Origin: Palsa-504 sp963790065
GTDB taxonomy: Bacteria > Actinomycetota > Actinomycetes > Streptosporangiales > Streptosporangiaceae
DNA: 64,000 bases
Assembly: GCA_963790065.1 (NCBI GenBank)
Contig: CAWBNK010000007.1
Location: forward strand, 244,535-308,534
Direction: 5' to 3'
The notes under the pieces are model-generated. The model ran no database searches and was not told the origin of the DNA. It saw only the letters and a program-made list of their open reading frames with translations. The translations under genes and the position numbers were made by a program. Shown here one piece after another: positions 9,184-17,177 of the stretch. How positions within the stretch are numbered: the stretch's first letter is position 1; each line of letters begins with the position of its first letter.

Positions 9184-10074
9184 ATGTCCACCATTGCCAC
9201 CAACGACGGCACCACCCCGGCACGCCGGGATGGCCCCTACTCCAGCTTGCCGAACATCCTGGTCAGCGCCGCGAACGGCACCGGCTACGCGTACCGCGAC
9301 ACTGGCCCAACCGCCAGCGGCGGCGTGCCGCTGGTCCTGTTCCAGCACTTCCGCGGAAATCTCGACAACTGGGATCCGGCGCTGATCGACGCGCTGGCCT
9401 CGGCCCGGCGGGTCATCACCTTCGACAACGCCGGAGTCGGCGGCTCCACCGGGACGACACCGGGTACCGTGGAGCAGATGGCGCGCGACGCCATCGCCTT
9501 CATCGCCGCCATGGACTTCGGACAGGTTGATCTCCTGGGCTTCTCCATCGGCAGCTTCGTGGCTCAGCAGATCGCGCTGAGGCGGCCGGACATCGTGCGG
9601 CGACTGGCCTTGGCGTCCACGGCACCGCAGGGCGCCGCGGGCATGCACGGCTGGGCCCCCGAGGTCATCGGCGCCATCGGCACGCCCCAGACCAGCCCCG
9701 AGGAATACCTCGGTATCTTCTTCGCCCGATCCTCGTCAAGCCAGCAGGCCGGCCAGCAAGCCATGCAGCGCATGTACGCCAGGACCGAGGACCGGGACGC
9801 GGCCACCACCTGGGCCACTCGCCAAGCGCAGTACGATGCGGTGTGCACGTGGGGGATCCCCGACCACGCGCTGCTCCAGCGGCTCAGCTGCCTGCAGATG
9901 CCGGTGTTCGTGGCCAACGGGGACAGCGACCCGATGATCCTGCCGCACTACTCCTACCTGCTGGCCGGCCTGATCCCGCAGGCCCGGGTGAAGATCTACC
10001 CCGACTCGGCGCACGGGTTCTTGTTCCAGCACCACGCCGAATTTGCCGCTGACGTCGAGGCCCTCCTCCGGTGA
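9184..10074 (+). CDS. Alpha/beta hydrolase (Ser nucleophile)
   Basis: A 296-aa alpha/beta hydrolase. The oxyanion region is LVLFQHFRG, the nucleophile elbow is LLGFSIGSF (G-x-S-x-G), the likely acid lies in NGDSDPM and the His in SAHGFLFQH. The start ATG at 9184 follows a purine-rich AGGAAGG 7-8 bp upstream; the frame is open further left but without a ribosome-binding site. The overall pattern resembles non-haem peroxidase-like and carboxylesterase alpha/beta hydrolases. It overlaps the next hydrolase by 4 bp (GTGA), forming a two-gene operon divergent from the minus-strand pair. Confidence 0.88.
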   Translation: MSTIATNDGTTPARRDGPYSSLPNILVSAANGTGYAYRDTGPTASGGVPLVLFQHFRGNLDNWDPALIDALASARRVITFDNAGVGGSTGTTPGTVEQMARDAIAFIAAMDFGQVDLLGFSIGSFVAQQIALRRPDIVRRLALASTAPQGAAGMHGWAPEVIGAIGTPQTSPEEYLGIFFARSSSSQQAGQQAMQRMYARTEDRDAATTWATRQAQYDAVCTWGIPDHALLQRLSCLQMPVFVANGDSDPMILPHYSYLLAGLIPQARVKIYPDSAHGFLFQHHAEFAADVEALLR

Positions 10075-10730
10075 CCAGCACCCACATGATCGTCCTGCCC
10101 GGCGGCGGGTATGCCGAACACGCTCCGCATGAAGCCGAGCCGGTGGCCAGGTGGCTCAGCGAGACAGGCGTGCAGGCGAGCGTGTTCCGCTATCCGCTCG
10201 ACGTCCGGCACCCCGCACCGCTGGACGCACTGCGCGCTGAGATCGGCCGGCGGCGGGCCGCGGGTGCTCAGCGCATCGGGCTCATCGGGTTCTCCGCGGG
10301 TGGTCATCTGGCCGGGCTGGCCGCCCTCGCGCCAGGTGCCGCACCCGATGAGAGGGTGCAGTTCGCCGTCCTCGGTTACGCCATCACCTCGATGGAGACC
10401 GAGACCTACCGCCCGGCCCGGCTGATCCTGCTCGGCGAGGACGCCAGCCCGCAGCTGCGCCGGTCGACCTCGCTCGATTCGCTGGTCACGCCTGCAGCGC
10501 CGCCGTTCTTCATCTGGCACACCGCAGAGGACCCCTACGTTCCCCCCGAACACACCTACCGCCTGGCCACGGCGCTCGCGGCCAGCCAGGTGTCCCACGC
10601 CGTGCACATGTTCGCCCACGGCCCGCACAGCCTTGGCCTGGCCGAGGGCGCCGGCGAGGCCGCGATCTGGACCACGCTGGCGGATGCCTGGATTCATGAA
10701 CAGGCATTACCGCTGGGATCCTTCGGCTAG
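10071..10730 (+). CDS. Alpha/beta hydrolase, HSL/CE10-like esterase
   Basis: A 219-aa small esterase-like protein. LPGGGY at the N-terminus corresponds to the HGGG oxyanion hole of hormone-sensitive-lipase-like esterases. GFSAGGHLAGL is the nucleophile elbow. The acid is probably in HTAEDPYVPPEHT and the His in FAHGPHSLG. It starts with GTG overlapping the preceding stop (GTGA), so it is translationally coupled. It ends in a 4-bp tail-to-tail overlap with the AraC gene. The substrate is unknown; acyl or acetyl ester hydrolysis is the family expectation. Confidence 0.88.
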   Translation: MTSTHMIVLPGGGYAEHAPHEAEPVARWLSETGVQASVFRYPLDVRHPAPLDALRAEIGRRRAAGAQRIGLIGFSAGGHLAGLAALAPGAAPDERVQFAVLGYAITSMETETYRPARLILLGEDASPQLRRSTSLDSLVTPAAPPFFIWHTAEDPYVPPEHTYRLATALAASQVSHAVHMFAHGPHSLGLAEGAGEAAIWTTLADAWIHEQALPLGSFG

Positions 10731-11533
10731 TGGTGCGAGGAGGCCGTGAGCGGCCGTGACGTCGCTGCGGGTCCTGTCAGGGCGCTTGCGGCAACGGCGC
10801 TTTGGTAGGAGCCTGGTGTCTGGCCCATGGCATGGCGGAAGGTGTCGATGAAGGCGCTGGTGGTCGCCCACCCGCATCGATGCCCGGTCTCGGTGACGCT
10901 GGCGCCGCCGGCGAGCTGGATCATGGCGTGGAACAGGCGGAAGTTCGTCCGCCACTGCGGGTAGGTCATTCCGAACTCGGACCGGAAGAGCCGGGCCAGG
11001 GTCCGCTCGCTGGTGCCGGCTCTGCGGGCTAGCCAGGCCAGCGTTCTGGGCTGCGGCAAGTCCGTAAGGACCAGGTCGCAGGCTTCGGCGAGCCTGGCGT
11101 CGTGTGCGGTCGGCAGCGAGATGGGCTGCACGTGTGCCCGGCGGAGCTGGTCCCGGACGACCGCGCGGACTCGGCGTGACTCCGAGGCAGGAAGGCCGGG
11201 GTCGGTGCACGCGATGAGCAGCTCCCGGAGCAGGCCGCTGACCGCGACGATGACCGGAGTATGGTCGGTAAGCGGCGCGCCGGCGACCGGGAAGCCGACG
11301 GTGTGAAACGAGCTGGCCCCGTAGAAGCGATGCTCGTGCCAGGTTCCGGCGGGGATCCATATCGCGCGGCCGCAGGCGGCGACCCAGGCACCTGCCTCGG
11401 TCTGGATCGCGAGTACGCCGGTACTGACGTAGACGAGCTGGTGATCGTCGTGCCGGTGCCGATCGATGACCTCGCCCCCGGCTCGTGACTGCACCTGTGT
11501 CGGGGCGCGCGGCGTGTGGCGGATATTCGACAT
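10727..11533 (-). CDS. AraC-family transcriptional regulator with cupin sensor
   Basis: A 268-aa regulator. The N-terminal cupin-like domain contains HRHDDHQLVYV and WIPAGTWHEH, the usual metal or ligand pocket of AraC_binding proteins. The C-terminal double helix-turn-helix spans TLAWLARRAGTSERTLARLF and a second helix pair ending in GQTPGSYQ. The start MSNIRHT is chosen because family similarity begins there; no Shine-Dalgarno is visible. It is divergent from an MFS exporter gene 54 bp away, the classic layout of a local regulator for that transporter. An inverted repeat spans its start codon. Confidence 0.88.
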   Translation of the reverse strand: MSNIRHTPRAPTQVQSRAGGEVIDRHRHDDHQLVYVSTGVLAIQTEAGAWVAACGRAIWIPAGTWHEHRFYGASSFHTVGFPVAGAPLTDHTPVIVAVSGLLRELLIACTDPGLPASESRRVRAVVRDQLRRAHVQPISLPTAHDARLAEACDLVLTDLPQPRTLAWLARRAGTSERTLARLFRSEFGMTYPQWRTNFRLFHAMIQLAGGASVTETGHRCGWATTSAFIDTFRHAMGQTPGSYQSAVAASALTGPAATSRPLTASSHH

Positions 11534-11549
11534 ATACCGGCAGAATATC
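11522..11549. promoter_or_regulatory. Inverted repeat GATATTC-N14-GAATATC at the AraC/MFS divergent promoter
   Basis: The two 7-bp arms flank the AraC start codon and are A/T-rich against a GC-rich background. The position fits autorepression of the AraC gene and control of the divergent MFS gene. Confidence 0.4.
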
Positions 11550-11587
11550 GGAAGCCCGACGAGCCGGGCGCACGGCATCGTCGAAGG

Positions 11588-12847
11588 GTGAGCGCAGCAA
11601 AGACGGCCGTCGACCGCGACCACGCGAGCGGCGAGGCCAGGACGAACTGGCAGCGCATAAGGGTTTGGGCGAGCGCGCATGCCGTCGACGACTTCTACCA
11701 GGGCCTAGTACCGGCCACCGTGCCCTATTTCGTCCTCGAACGTCATTTCAGTTATCTTGGCGCCTCGGGCCTGGCGATGGCCGCCACCCTCGGCAGCGCA
11801 CTCCCCCAGCTTGCCGTCGGCGTGCTCGCCGACCGCTGGCGGCTGCCGTGGATGTCATCGCTCGGCATCATCCTGGCCGGGACCGGCGCAGGCCTGGCCG
11901 GCCTGGCCCCGCGCTATCTCATGGTGTTCACGTTCCTGCTGCTGTCCGGCCTCGGGGTGGCGATGTTCCACCCTCCGGCCGGCCGCGACGCCCGAGCAGC
12001 GGCCGAAGGCAGCGCAACCGCGATGAGCTACTTCGCCGCCGGCGGCAGCGTCGGGTTCTTCCTCGCGCCCGCTGCCGCTACCCCCGCGCTGAACAGCCTC
12101 GGGGTCGGGGCGACCGCGCTGTTCATCCCTCCGGCCGTGCTGATGAGCTTCGTCCTGCTCCGGAGCCAGCGCCGGTCATCAGTTCAGCACGGCACCGCCG
12201 GGCACGGCGGCGGCGTCAGCCGGCCGGGCCTATTCGCGGCGCTGACCTGCGTCGAAGTCGTCCGCTCCACGGTGTCGTTCGGGACCAATACCTTCGTGTC
12301 GCTGTACTGGATCCACCACCTCGGCGCGTCGACCGGCCTCGGCGGGATCGCACTGACTCTCGAGCTCGCCGGAGGCGTGCTGGGCACCCTCGCCGGCGGG
12401 CGCATCGGCGACCGGATCGGTCTCGTGCGAACGGTCCAGATAGGCAACGCGCTCCTCGTTCCGGCCCTGATCGCGCTGCTGGCCTGCGACGACAAGTACG
12501 CGGCCCTGCCCCTTGTGCTACTCGTCGGCCTGACCGCCAACATCCCGTTCGCCGTCCTCATCAAACTCGGTCAGGACTACCTGCCCACCCGTCCGGGCAC
12601 CGCCGCAGGCGTCACGCTCGGACTGGCGGTCAGCGCGGGAGGATTGTTCATGCCCCTGCTCGGCGTGGTCGCCGATACCCACGGCCCACGCGGCGTCTTC
12701 GTCGTGCTGGCCACGATCCCCCTCTTGGCGATCGCCGTGTCGACCGTGCTCCGCGAGCCAGCGCACCGGACTCGTCCCACTTCAGCCGGCCAGGCTCGGC
12801 CAGGCTTAGCTGGCTTAGCTGGCTTAGCTGGCCAGGAGGCAGGTTGA
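11588..12847 (+). CDS. MFS transporter, fosmidomycin-resistance-like
   Basis: About 419 residues with 12 predicted membrane segments. VLADRWRLPWMS is the MFS motif A loop between TM2 and TM3. The order of segments and GRIGDRIGLV in the second half fit the Fsr (fosmidomycin resistance) subfamily of exporters. The GTG at 11588 is a likely start because the hydrophobic core begins 25-30 residues later; the frame is open to 11516 and the true start is uncertain. The C-terminus is a short repeat (LAGLAGLAG) encoded by a 9-bp tandem repeat. The last 24 bp overlap the histidine-kinase gene tail to tail. Probably regulated by the divergent AraC protein. Confidence 0.85.
   Translation: MSAAKTAVDRDHASGEARTNWQRIRVWASAHAVDDFYQGLVPATVPYFVLERHFSYLGASGLAMAATLGSALPQLAVGVLADRWRLPWMSSLGIILAGTGAGLAGLAPRYLMVFTFLLLSGLGVAMFHPPAGRDARAAAEGSATAMSYFAAGGSVGFFLAPAAATPALNSLGVGATALFIPPAVLMSFVLLRSQRRSSVQHGTAGHGGGVSRPGLFAALTCVEVVRSTVSFGTNTFVSLYWIHHLGASTGLGGIALTLELAGGVLGTLAGGRIGDRIGLVRTVQIGNALLVPALIALLACDDKYAALPLVLLVGLTANIPFAVLIKLGQDYLPTRPGTAAGVTLGLAVSAGGLFMPLLGVVADTHGPRGVFVVLATIPLLAIAVSTVLREPAHRTRPTSAGQARPGLAGLAGLAGQEAG
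12808..12835 (+). repeat. 9-bp tandem repeat (GGCTTAGCT), about three copies
   Basis: Direct repeat at the 3' end of the MFS gene that encodes the LAG repeats. It partly overlaps the 3' end of the convergent kinase gene and is a likely slippage site. Confidence 0.7.
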
Positions 12848-14056
12848 GTGGAGCTGAGTAGCGGCGGGCACGGCCGGGCGGGCCAGTGGCAGCCTGATGA
12901 GGAACTGGCAGCCGGGACCGGCGTTGCGCACGGCGATCTGGCCGGAGTGCGCCTCGACGATGCCGCGCGCGATCGACAGGCCGAGCCCGGCGCCTTCCTG
13001 CGGGCCGGGAGTTCGCGCCGGCTTACCACGGAACGCGACGTCGAACACCCTCGGCAGGTCGCCGGGCGGAATCCCGCCGCAGGCGTCCGACACGACTACG
13101 CAGGCCATCCCGCTCTGCACCTCGGCCTGCACGTCGATACCGCCTTCCGGCGGCGTGTGCCTGATTGCGTTAGTCACGAGGTTGCGCAGCGCGCGGCCCA
13201 TCTCGGCCGTGTCGACGAAGACCGGCATGCCGCGGACCGCGGCCCCGGTCAGCCTGATGCCCTTGGCCCTGGTGACCGGCTCGGCGCTGGCGACCACTTC
13301 GGCGACCAGGTCCTCAAGCCCGACCATGCGCCGGGACAGCCGCAGTGCGCCCGCGTGGATGCGGGACAACTCGAAGAGGTCGTCGATCATCGCGGTCAGC
13401 CGGTTCACCTCAAGGCGGATCTGCGTGTGGTACTGCGACACCTCACGCGGATCTATCACGACCTCGTCTTCGAGGGCCTCGGCCATGGCGCGCAGCCCGG
13501 CCAGCGGGGTGCGCAGGTCGTGACTGACCCAGGCGACGAGCTCACGGCGGCTGGTCTCGAGGGCCCGCTCCCTGGTCAGGGCCTGAACCAGCCGCTCGTG
13601 CGTGCCCTCGAGCGCTTCGGAGACCTCGTTCAGCTCGGCGGGCAGCGTCATCCGCGGCGCCACGTAGACGCCGGTCTCGCTGACACCCCGCACTGCCGAG
13701 GAAAGCGCGTGGCTGGCCGTGACGAGCCGATGCCCCACGAACATTGCCACCGCGAAGCCCCCCAGCCCGGCGATCGAGATCAGGTCGAGCATGACGTCAC
13801 GGTCAGAGGCGGTGGCCGTCAGCCAGGCGATGACGATCACCCCGAGCAGCGAGCAGAGGACCGAAATCCCGACGACGATGGTCAGCATCAGCCCGACGGA
13901 TTTCGCCGCCAGGACCCTGAGTAGGCCGATCCCGAGGAAGGTCACGACCACCGAGAGCACGATCACCCGCTCGGCGATGGGTACGAGATCCGGTACCTGG
14001 ATACCCGCGATGGCCACGTCACCGTGCATCGTTATCACGCCGCTCTCGGTCGGCAA
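12824..14056 (-). CDS. Orphan sensor histidine kinase
   Basis: A 410-aa membrane kinase with several hydrophobic segments in the first ~120 residues. It has a HisKA box WVSHDLRTPLAGL, an N box NLVTNAIRHTP, G1 DACGGIP and G2 GAGLGLSIARG, so all catalytic elements are present. A TTG start at 14056 is supported by GGAGG 6 bp upstream; an in-frame ATG lies 27 bp later. No response-regulator gene is next to it. The partner is therefore distant or lies elsewhere. The 3' end overlaps the MFS gene by 24 bp. Confidence 0.88.
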   Translation of the reverse strand: MPTESGVITMHGDVAIAGIQVPDLVPIAERVIVLSVVVTFLGIGLLRVLAAKSVGLMLTIVVGISVLCSLLGVIVIAWLTATASDRDVMLDLISIAGLGGFAVAMFVGHRLVTASHALSSAVRGVSETGVYVAPRMTLPAELNEVSEALEGTHERLVQALTRERALETSRRELVAWVSHDLRTPLAGLRAMAEALEDEVVIDPREVSQYHTQIRLEVNRLTAMIDDLFELSRIHAGALRLSRRMVGLEDLVAEVVASAEPVTRAKGIRLTGAAVRGMPVFVDTAEMGRALRNLVTNAIRHTPPEGGIDVQAEVQSGMACVVVSDACGGIPPGDLPRVFDVAFRGKPARTPGPQEGAGLGLSIARGIVEAHSGQIAVRNAGPGCQFLIRLPLARPAVPAATQLHSTCLLAS

Positions 14057-14187
14057 GCGGTTCCTCCATCGTCACTCCACCATCTCCGCGGGTCGGCTCA
14101 TCGCGCGGTACGCTGCGCTCCCTATCTTCATCCACGCAGCCAGATTCCGCTGGGTTCGCGGAAAACGCCGATGAGTCCGAACAGGTA

Positions 14188-14228
14188 CCCGATGGCAAGA
14201 GCAAGCGCCCGATGGCAAGAGCAAGCGC
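14188..14228 (+). repeat. 20-bp direct repeat, two copies
   Basis: Two head-to-tail copies of a 20-bp unit containing GATGGCAAGAGCAAGCGC lie in the gap between the kinase and the LysM gene. No gene is seen in this ~225-bp gap. Confidence 0.7.
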
Positions 14229-14280
14229 GGCCTGCCGGCCGCGGACGCCGCGGGCTCGGCCGGTACCGCCAGGGAACCTG

Positions 14281-15084
14281 TTAGCAGCGTCCCAGGTAGG
14301 CGCCGCTGGTGAAGGTGGTCCAGGGGGTCCAGTCGGTGCCGTCGTCGGAGATGATGACGGCTGCCTTGGCGTTGCCCAGCGGGTCGTAGGTGGACAGCGA
14401 GCCGTGGTCCGGGTTGATCTGCCAGTAGCCGCGCTCGCCGGCCGCGCCGGTGGCGAACTCCTGGCCACTGGATTCGGCCATGGCAATCGAGGCGGCCGTG
14501 AGGGCCTCCGCATCCGAGCCGCCTGCTTGTTCCCAGAGCTCTTCGAGCCCAGCGCAGCCCAGCGTCCCGCTCAGCGCCGAGGTGGTCAGCACGGTAGGCC
14601 CGGCGGGAGCCGATGTGGTGATCCTGGCGGGCGGCTCGAAGGGAACGTTGAGCACCTCGCCCGGGTAGATGGCGTTGGGGTTCTTTATCACGGGCCTGTT
14701 GGCCTGGTACAGCCATCGCCAGTCCGCCGGGTTGCCGTAAAACCGCTGCGCGATCGAGGACAGCGTGTCGCCCGGCCGGACGGTATAGCGGCGGGTCGGC
14801 TCATGATGTATGACCAGGGCGTCGGTGTATATCGGCTCGACGATCGCGGTGGCCCTGGCCGGGACCATGCTGGAGGTGTACATCTGCTCAACGATCGTGG
14901 TGGCCCTGGCGGGGACCTGCGCGGCGGCGTGTGCCTGGGTGCCGGCGATGAGCACGCCCGCGATCGCCATCGCCGGGGCTGCCTTATATGCCGTCTCCGC
15001 TACGTTCTGTACCTGCGACGGCCTGGTGTGCCTGCCCGTCCGCCTGATCTTCCGCGGCCGGCGGTGCCCGTGCGCTGAATTCAC
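14281..15084 (-). CDS. Secreted LysM-domain transglycosylase-like cell-wall hydrolase
   Basis: A 267-aa exported protein. A basic N-terminus is followed by a hydrophobic segment ending in AHAAAQ, a likely signal peptide. A LysM domain (YTVRPGDTLSSIAQRFYG to YPGEVLNVP) binds peptidoglycan. The C-terminal ~90 residues are a lysozyme/SLT-like fold with a probable catalytic Glu in SIAMAESSG, GYWQINPDHG and DPLGNAKAAV. The GTG start follows GAGGGAG. The long leader upstream has c-di-AMP riboswitch-like elements, consistent with how actinobacteria control Rpf and LysM cell-wall hydrolases. Role: wall remodelling or resuscitation, inferred. Confidence 0.88.
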   Translation of the reverse strand: MNSAHGHRRPRKIRRTGRHTRPSQVQNVAETAYKAAPAMAIAGVLIAGTQAHAAAQVPARATTIVEQMYTSSMVPARATAIVEPIYTDALVIHHEPTRRYTVRPGDTLSSIAQRFYGNPADWRWLYQANRPVIKNPNAIYPGEVLNVPFEPPARITTSAPAGPTVLTTSALSGTLGCAGLEELWEQAGGSDAEALTAASIAMAESSGQEFATGAAGERGYWQINPDHGSLSTYDPLGNAKAAVIISDDGTDWTPWTTFTSGAYLGRC

Positions 15085-15174
15085 AGCACTCCCTCAGTCG
15101 TTCCACCCCGGCGCATAATTGTGAGTAACGCGCCAGCGCCGCGACCGCCATTACCGGGATGGCGGTAGTCATCA

Positions 15175-15300
15175 AGTCCGTGACAGTTAACGCGCTATAT
15201 CAGCAGGCTTGAGACCTGTAACGGCAACACGGCATTAGCCACTCACCCCGAATACGGTCCGCCTGACCGGCGCGTTCAAACGCGGAGTGCCGCGTAATAA
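15175..15300 (-). ncRNA. Candidate ydaO/yuaA (c-di-AMP) riboswitch in the LysM leader
   Basis: The 328-bp stretch 15085-15412 holds no gene. Read on the minus strand, it contains GGGGTGAGTGGC (15249 to 15238), close to the conserved GGGGTGAATC box of ydaO elements. The box is preceded by a C/G-rich pairing region, and GTTAACTGTC lies downstream, resembling the conserved CAGCTAAC-type tail. In actinobacteria this class typically precedes cell-wall hydrolase genes, as here. The match is by eye and several bases deviate, so it is tentative. Confidence 0.3.
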
Positions 15301-15412
15301 ATTGGCAACACTATCCCGGCTCGCGGCGGGCGGGAACCCTGGTTTAGCTCCAGGCCGGCGATGATTACCGAGCCGCTATGCCGACCGTCGTATCAGTGGA
15401 GGCTGTTACACC

Positions 15413-15898
15413 ATGACGTTCCAGATCCGCCAGCTCAGCACGACTGACTACCCATTTGTGATCTCGGTCATCGACCAGTGGTGGGGCGGCCGCCAGATGG
15501 CGGACCTGCTTCCGCGGCTATTCTTCGAGCACTTCACCGACACCAGTTTCGCGGCCGAACGCGACGGCAAGCTGGCCGGTTTCCTGGCCGGATTCATCTC
15601 CCAGTCCAGGCCTGGCGAGGCCTACATCCACTTTGTCGGCGTGGATCCGGCAGAGCGCGGCAGCGGCCTCGGCCGCCTGCTTTACGAGGCGTTCTTCGCC
15701 GCGGCCGAGGCTCGCGGCGGCGTCGTGGTCCGCGCGGTCACGTCCCCGGTGAACCGCGGCTCGGTCGCGTTCCATCAGCGAATGGGTTTCCAGCTCGAGC
15801 CCGGCGACACGCAGGTCGACGGCATCCCGGTTTCCTCCGGCTACGACGGCCAGGGCGGCGACCGGGTTCGCTTCGTCCGGAGCCTGCGCGGTGCCTGA
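15413..15898 (+). CDS. GNAT-family N-acetyltransferase
   Basis: A 161-aa GCN5-related acetyltransferase. The acetyl-CoA pyrophosphate loop is VDPAERGSGLGRLLY, followed by the AFFAAAEARG helix and the terminal SVAFHQRMGFQ strand-helix, all in the usual order. The ATG follows GGAGG by 9 bp. It is a single gene divergent from LysM. The substrate (small amine, antibiotic or protein terminus) cannot be predicted. Confidence 0.9.
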   Translation: MTFQIRQLSTTDYPFVISVIDQWWGGRQMADLLPRLFFEHFTDTSFAAERDGKLAGFLAGFISQSRPGEAYIHFVGVDPAERGSGLGRLLYEAFFAAAEARGGVVVRAVTSPVNRGSVAFHQRMGFQLEPGDTQVDGIPVSSGYDGQGGDRVRFVRSLRGA

Positions 15899-15942
15899 CC
15901 GCACGCCGGGCCTGTACGTCACGCCAGGTACGTCACGAACGA

Positions 15943-17130
15943 TCACGCTAGCGGACCGGCCTTCCGCTCGCGCACGGCGAGCGGGACCACGGCGAGGACC
16001 AGCGCGCCGGTCAGGGCAAAGGCCGCCGGGTAGCCGGTGCGGACGCAGATCAGGCCGAAGACGGCCGGGCCCGCGCCATACCCGGCGTCGTAGGCGAAGT
16101 TCCACAACGCGCTGGCCTTCTCCTCGGGCAGCTGCTCGATCATCAGCGCGAACGTCGCGTTCTCGACCACCCCGAACCCGGCGCCGAACAGCGCCATGCC
16201 TGCGAAGATCATCACGGGCGAGCCCAGCATCATCATCGTGGCCATGCCGAGCGAGGCCACGGTGAGCGCCGGGATGAGCAGCCGGGCGTGACCGTGCCGG
16301 TCGCCGTGCTTGCCCGCCTGCCAGCGGCTGAGCGTGGCGGTGATCGCCTGCACGAGCAGGGCAGCTGAGGAGAAGTTGCTGGGGATCCCCTTGGCCAGCG
16401 GCAGGAACGAGTCCAGCACGCCGGCCGCGATGGTGGCGGCGGCGAAGATCAGCGGCAGCCGCAGCGCAGCGCCCGTCATCCGCCGCGAGCTGCGGGTGCC
16501 CGGCATCGACCCGGCCGGGGCGGTACGCGATGCCTCGCGCCCGCCCGGCAGCCAGCTGATCGTCGCCAGCGGCAGCAGGCCGGCCGTGGCCGCCATCGCC
16601 GCGGCCGCGGCGGCCAGGTGGTGTCCGGCGAGCCAGACCCCGGCCGGCAGCGCGACTATCGCCGGGACACCGGACACGATCCCGAGCAGGCCGAGCCCCT
16701 CACCGCGCCGTGCAGGAGGCAGCAGCTTGGCGGTGAGGGCGCCGGTGACCACGCCGCACAGGCCGAAGCCGAGCCCGCGCACCAAGCTGACGCTCACCAT
16801 GACGGCCTGGGGCTCGCGGCCGAGCATGGCCAGGGCCGGAGCGCCGAGCAGTACGGCTCCGGCCGCGAGCACCATCCGGTAGCCGAACCGCCTGATCGCC
16901 GCGGTGGCGGTGGCCTCGGCCGCCACGGTGCCGAGCAGCAGCGACCCGGTGAGCAGCCCGGCGCCGGAGCTGCTGGCGCCGGCCGCCGCCGCTAGCATCG
17001 GCATCACCGACAGCAGCAGGAAGAAGCTGGTGAGCGACGTGAACTCAGCCACGAACGTGGCGGCCAGCGGCGCGCTGAGGAGCCGGGCCGGGACTGCGGT
17101 ATCGGGCTGCGTCTGGGTCAAGGTGCTCAT
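15943..17130 (-). CDS. MFS transporter
   Basis: About 395 residues with 12 predicted transmembrane helices and a short central loop rich in Arg/Ser. The TM4-TM5 region (LVRGLGFGLCGVVTGALTAKL) and the second-half loop with Arg/His-rich RWQAGKHGDRHGH are MFS-like. The start MSTLTQT is used; an in-frame GTG lies 9 bp upstream. It is divergent from a MocR-type regulator only 47 bp away, a frequent arrangement in which the regulator controls the exporter. The substrate is unknown. Confidence 0.87.
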   Translation of the reverse strand: MSTLTQTQPDTAVPARLLSAPLAATFVAEFTSLTSFFLLLSVMPMLAAAAGASSSGAGLLTGSLLLGTVAAEATATAAIRRFGYRMVLAAGAVLLGAPALAMLGREPQAVMVSVSLVRGLGFGLCGVVTGALTAKLLPPARRGEGLGLLGIVSGVPAIVALPAGVWLAGHHLAAAAAAMAATAGLLPLATISWLPGGREASRTAPAGSMPGTRSSRRMTGAALRLPLIFAAATIAAGVLDSFLPLAKGIPSNFSSAALLVQAITATLSRWQAGKHGDRHGHARLLIPALTVASLGMATMMMLGSPVMIFAGMALFGAGFGVVENATFALMIEQLPEEKASALWNFAYDAGYGAGPAVFGLICVRTGYPAAFALTGALVLAVVPLAVRERKAGPLA

Positions 17131-17177
17131 AGCACGCACGCTAGAACCCAGCCGGCATGCTGGTAAGGTCCGATTTC

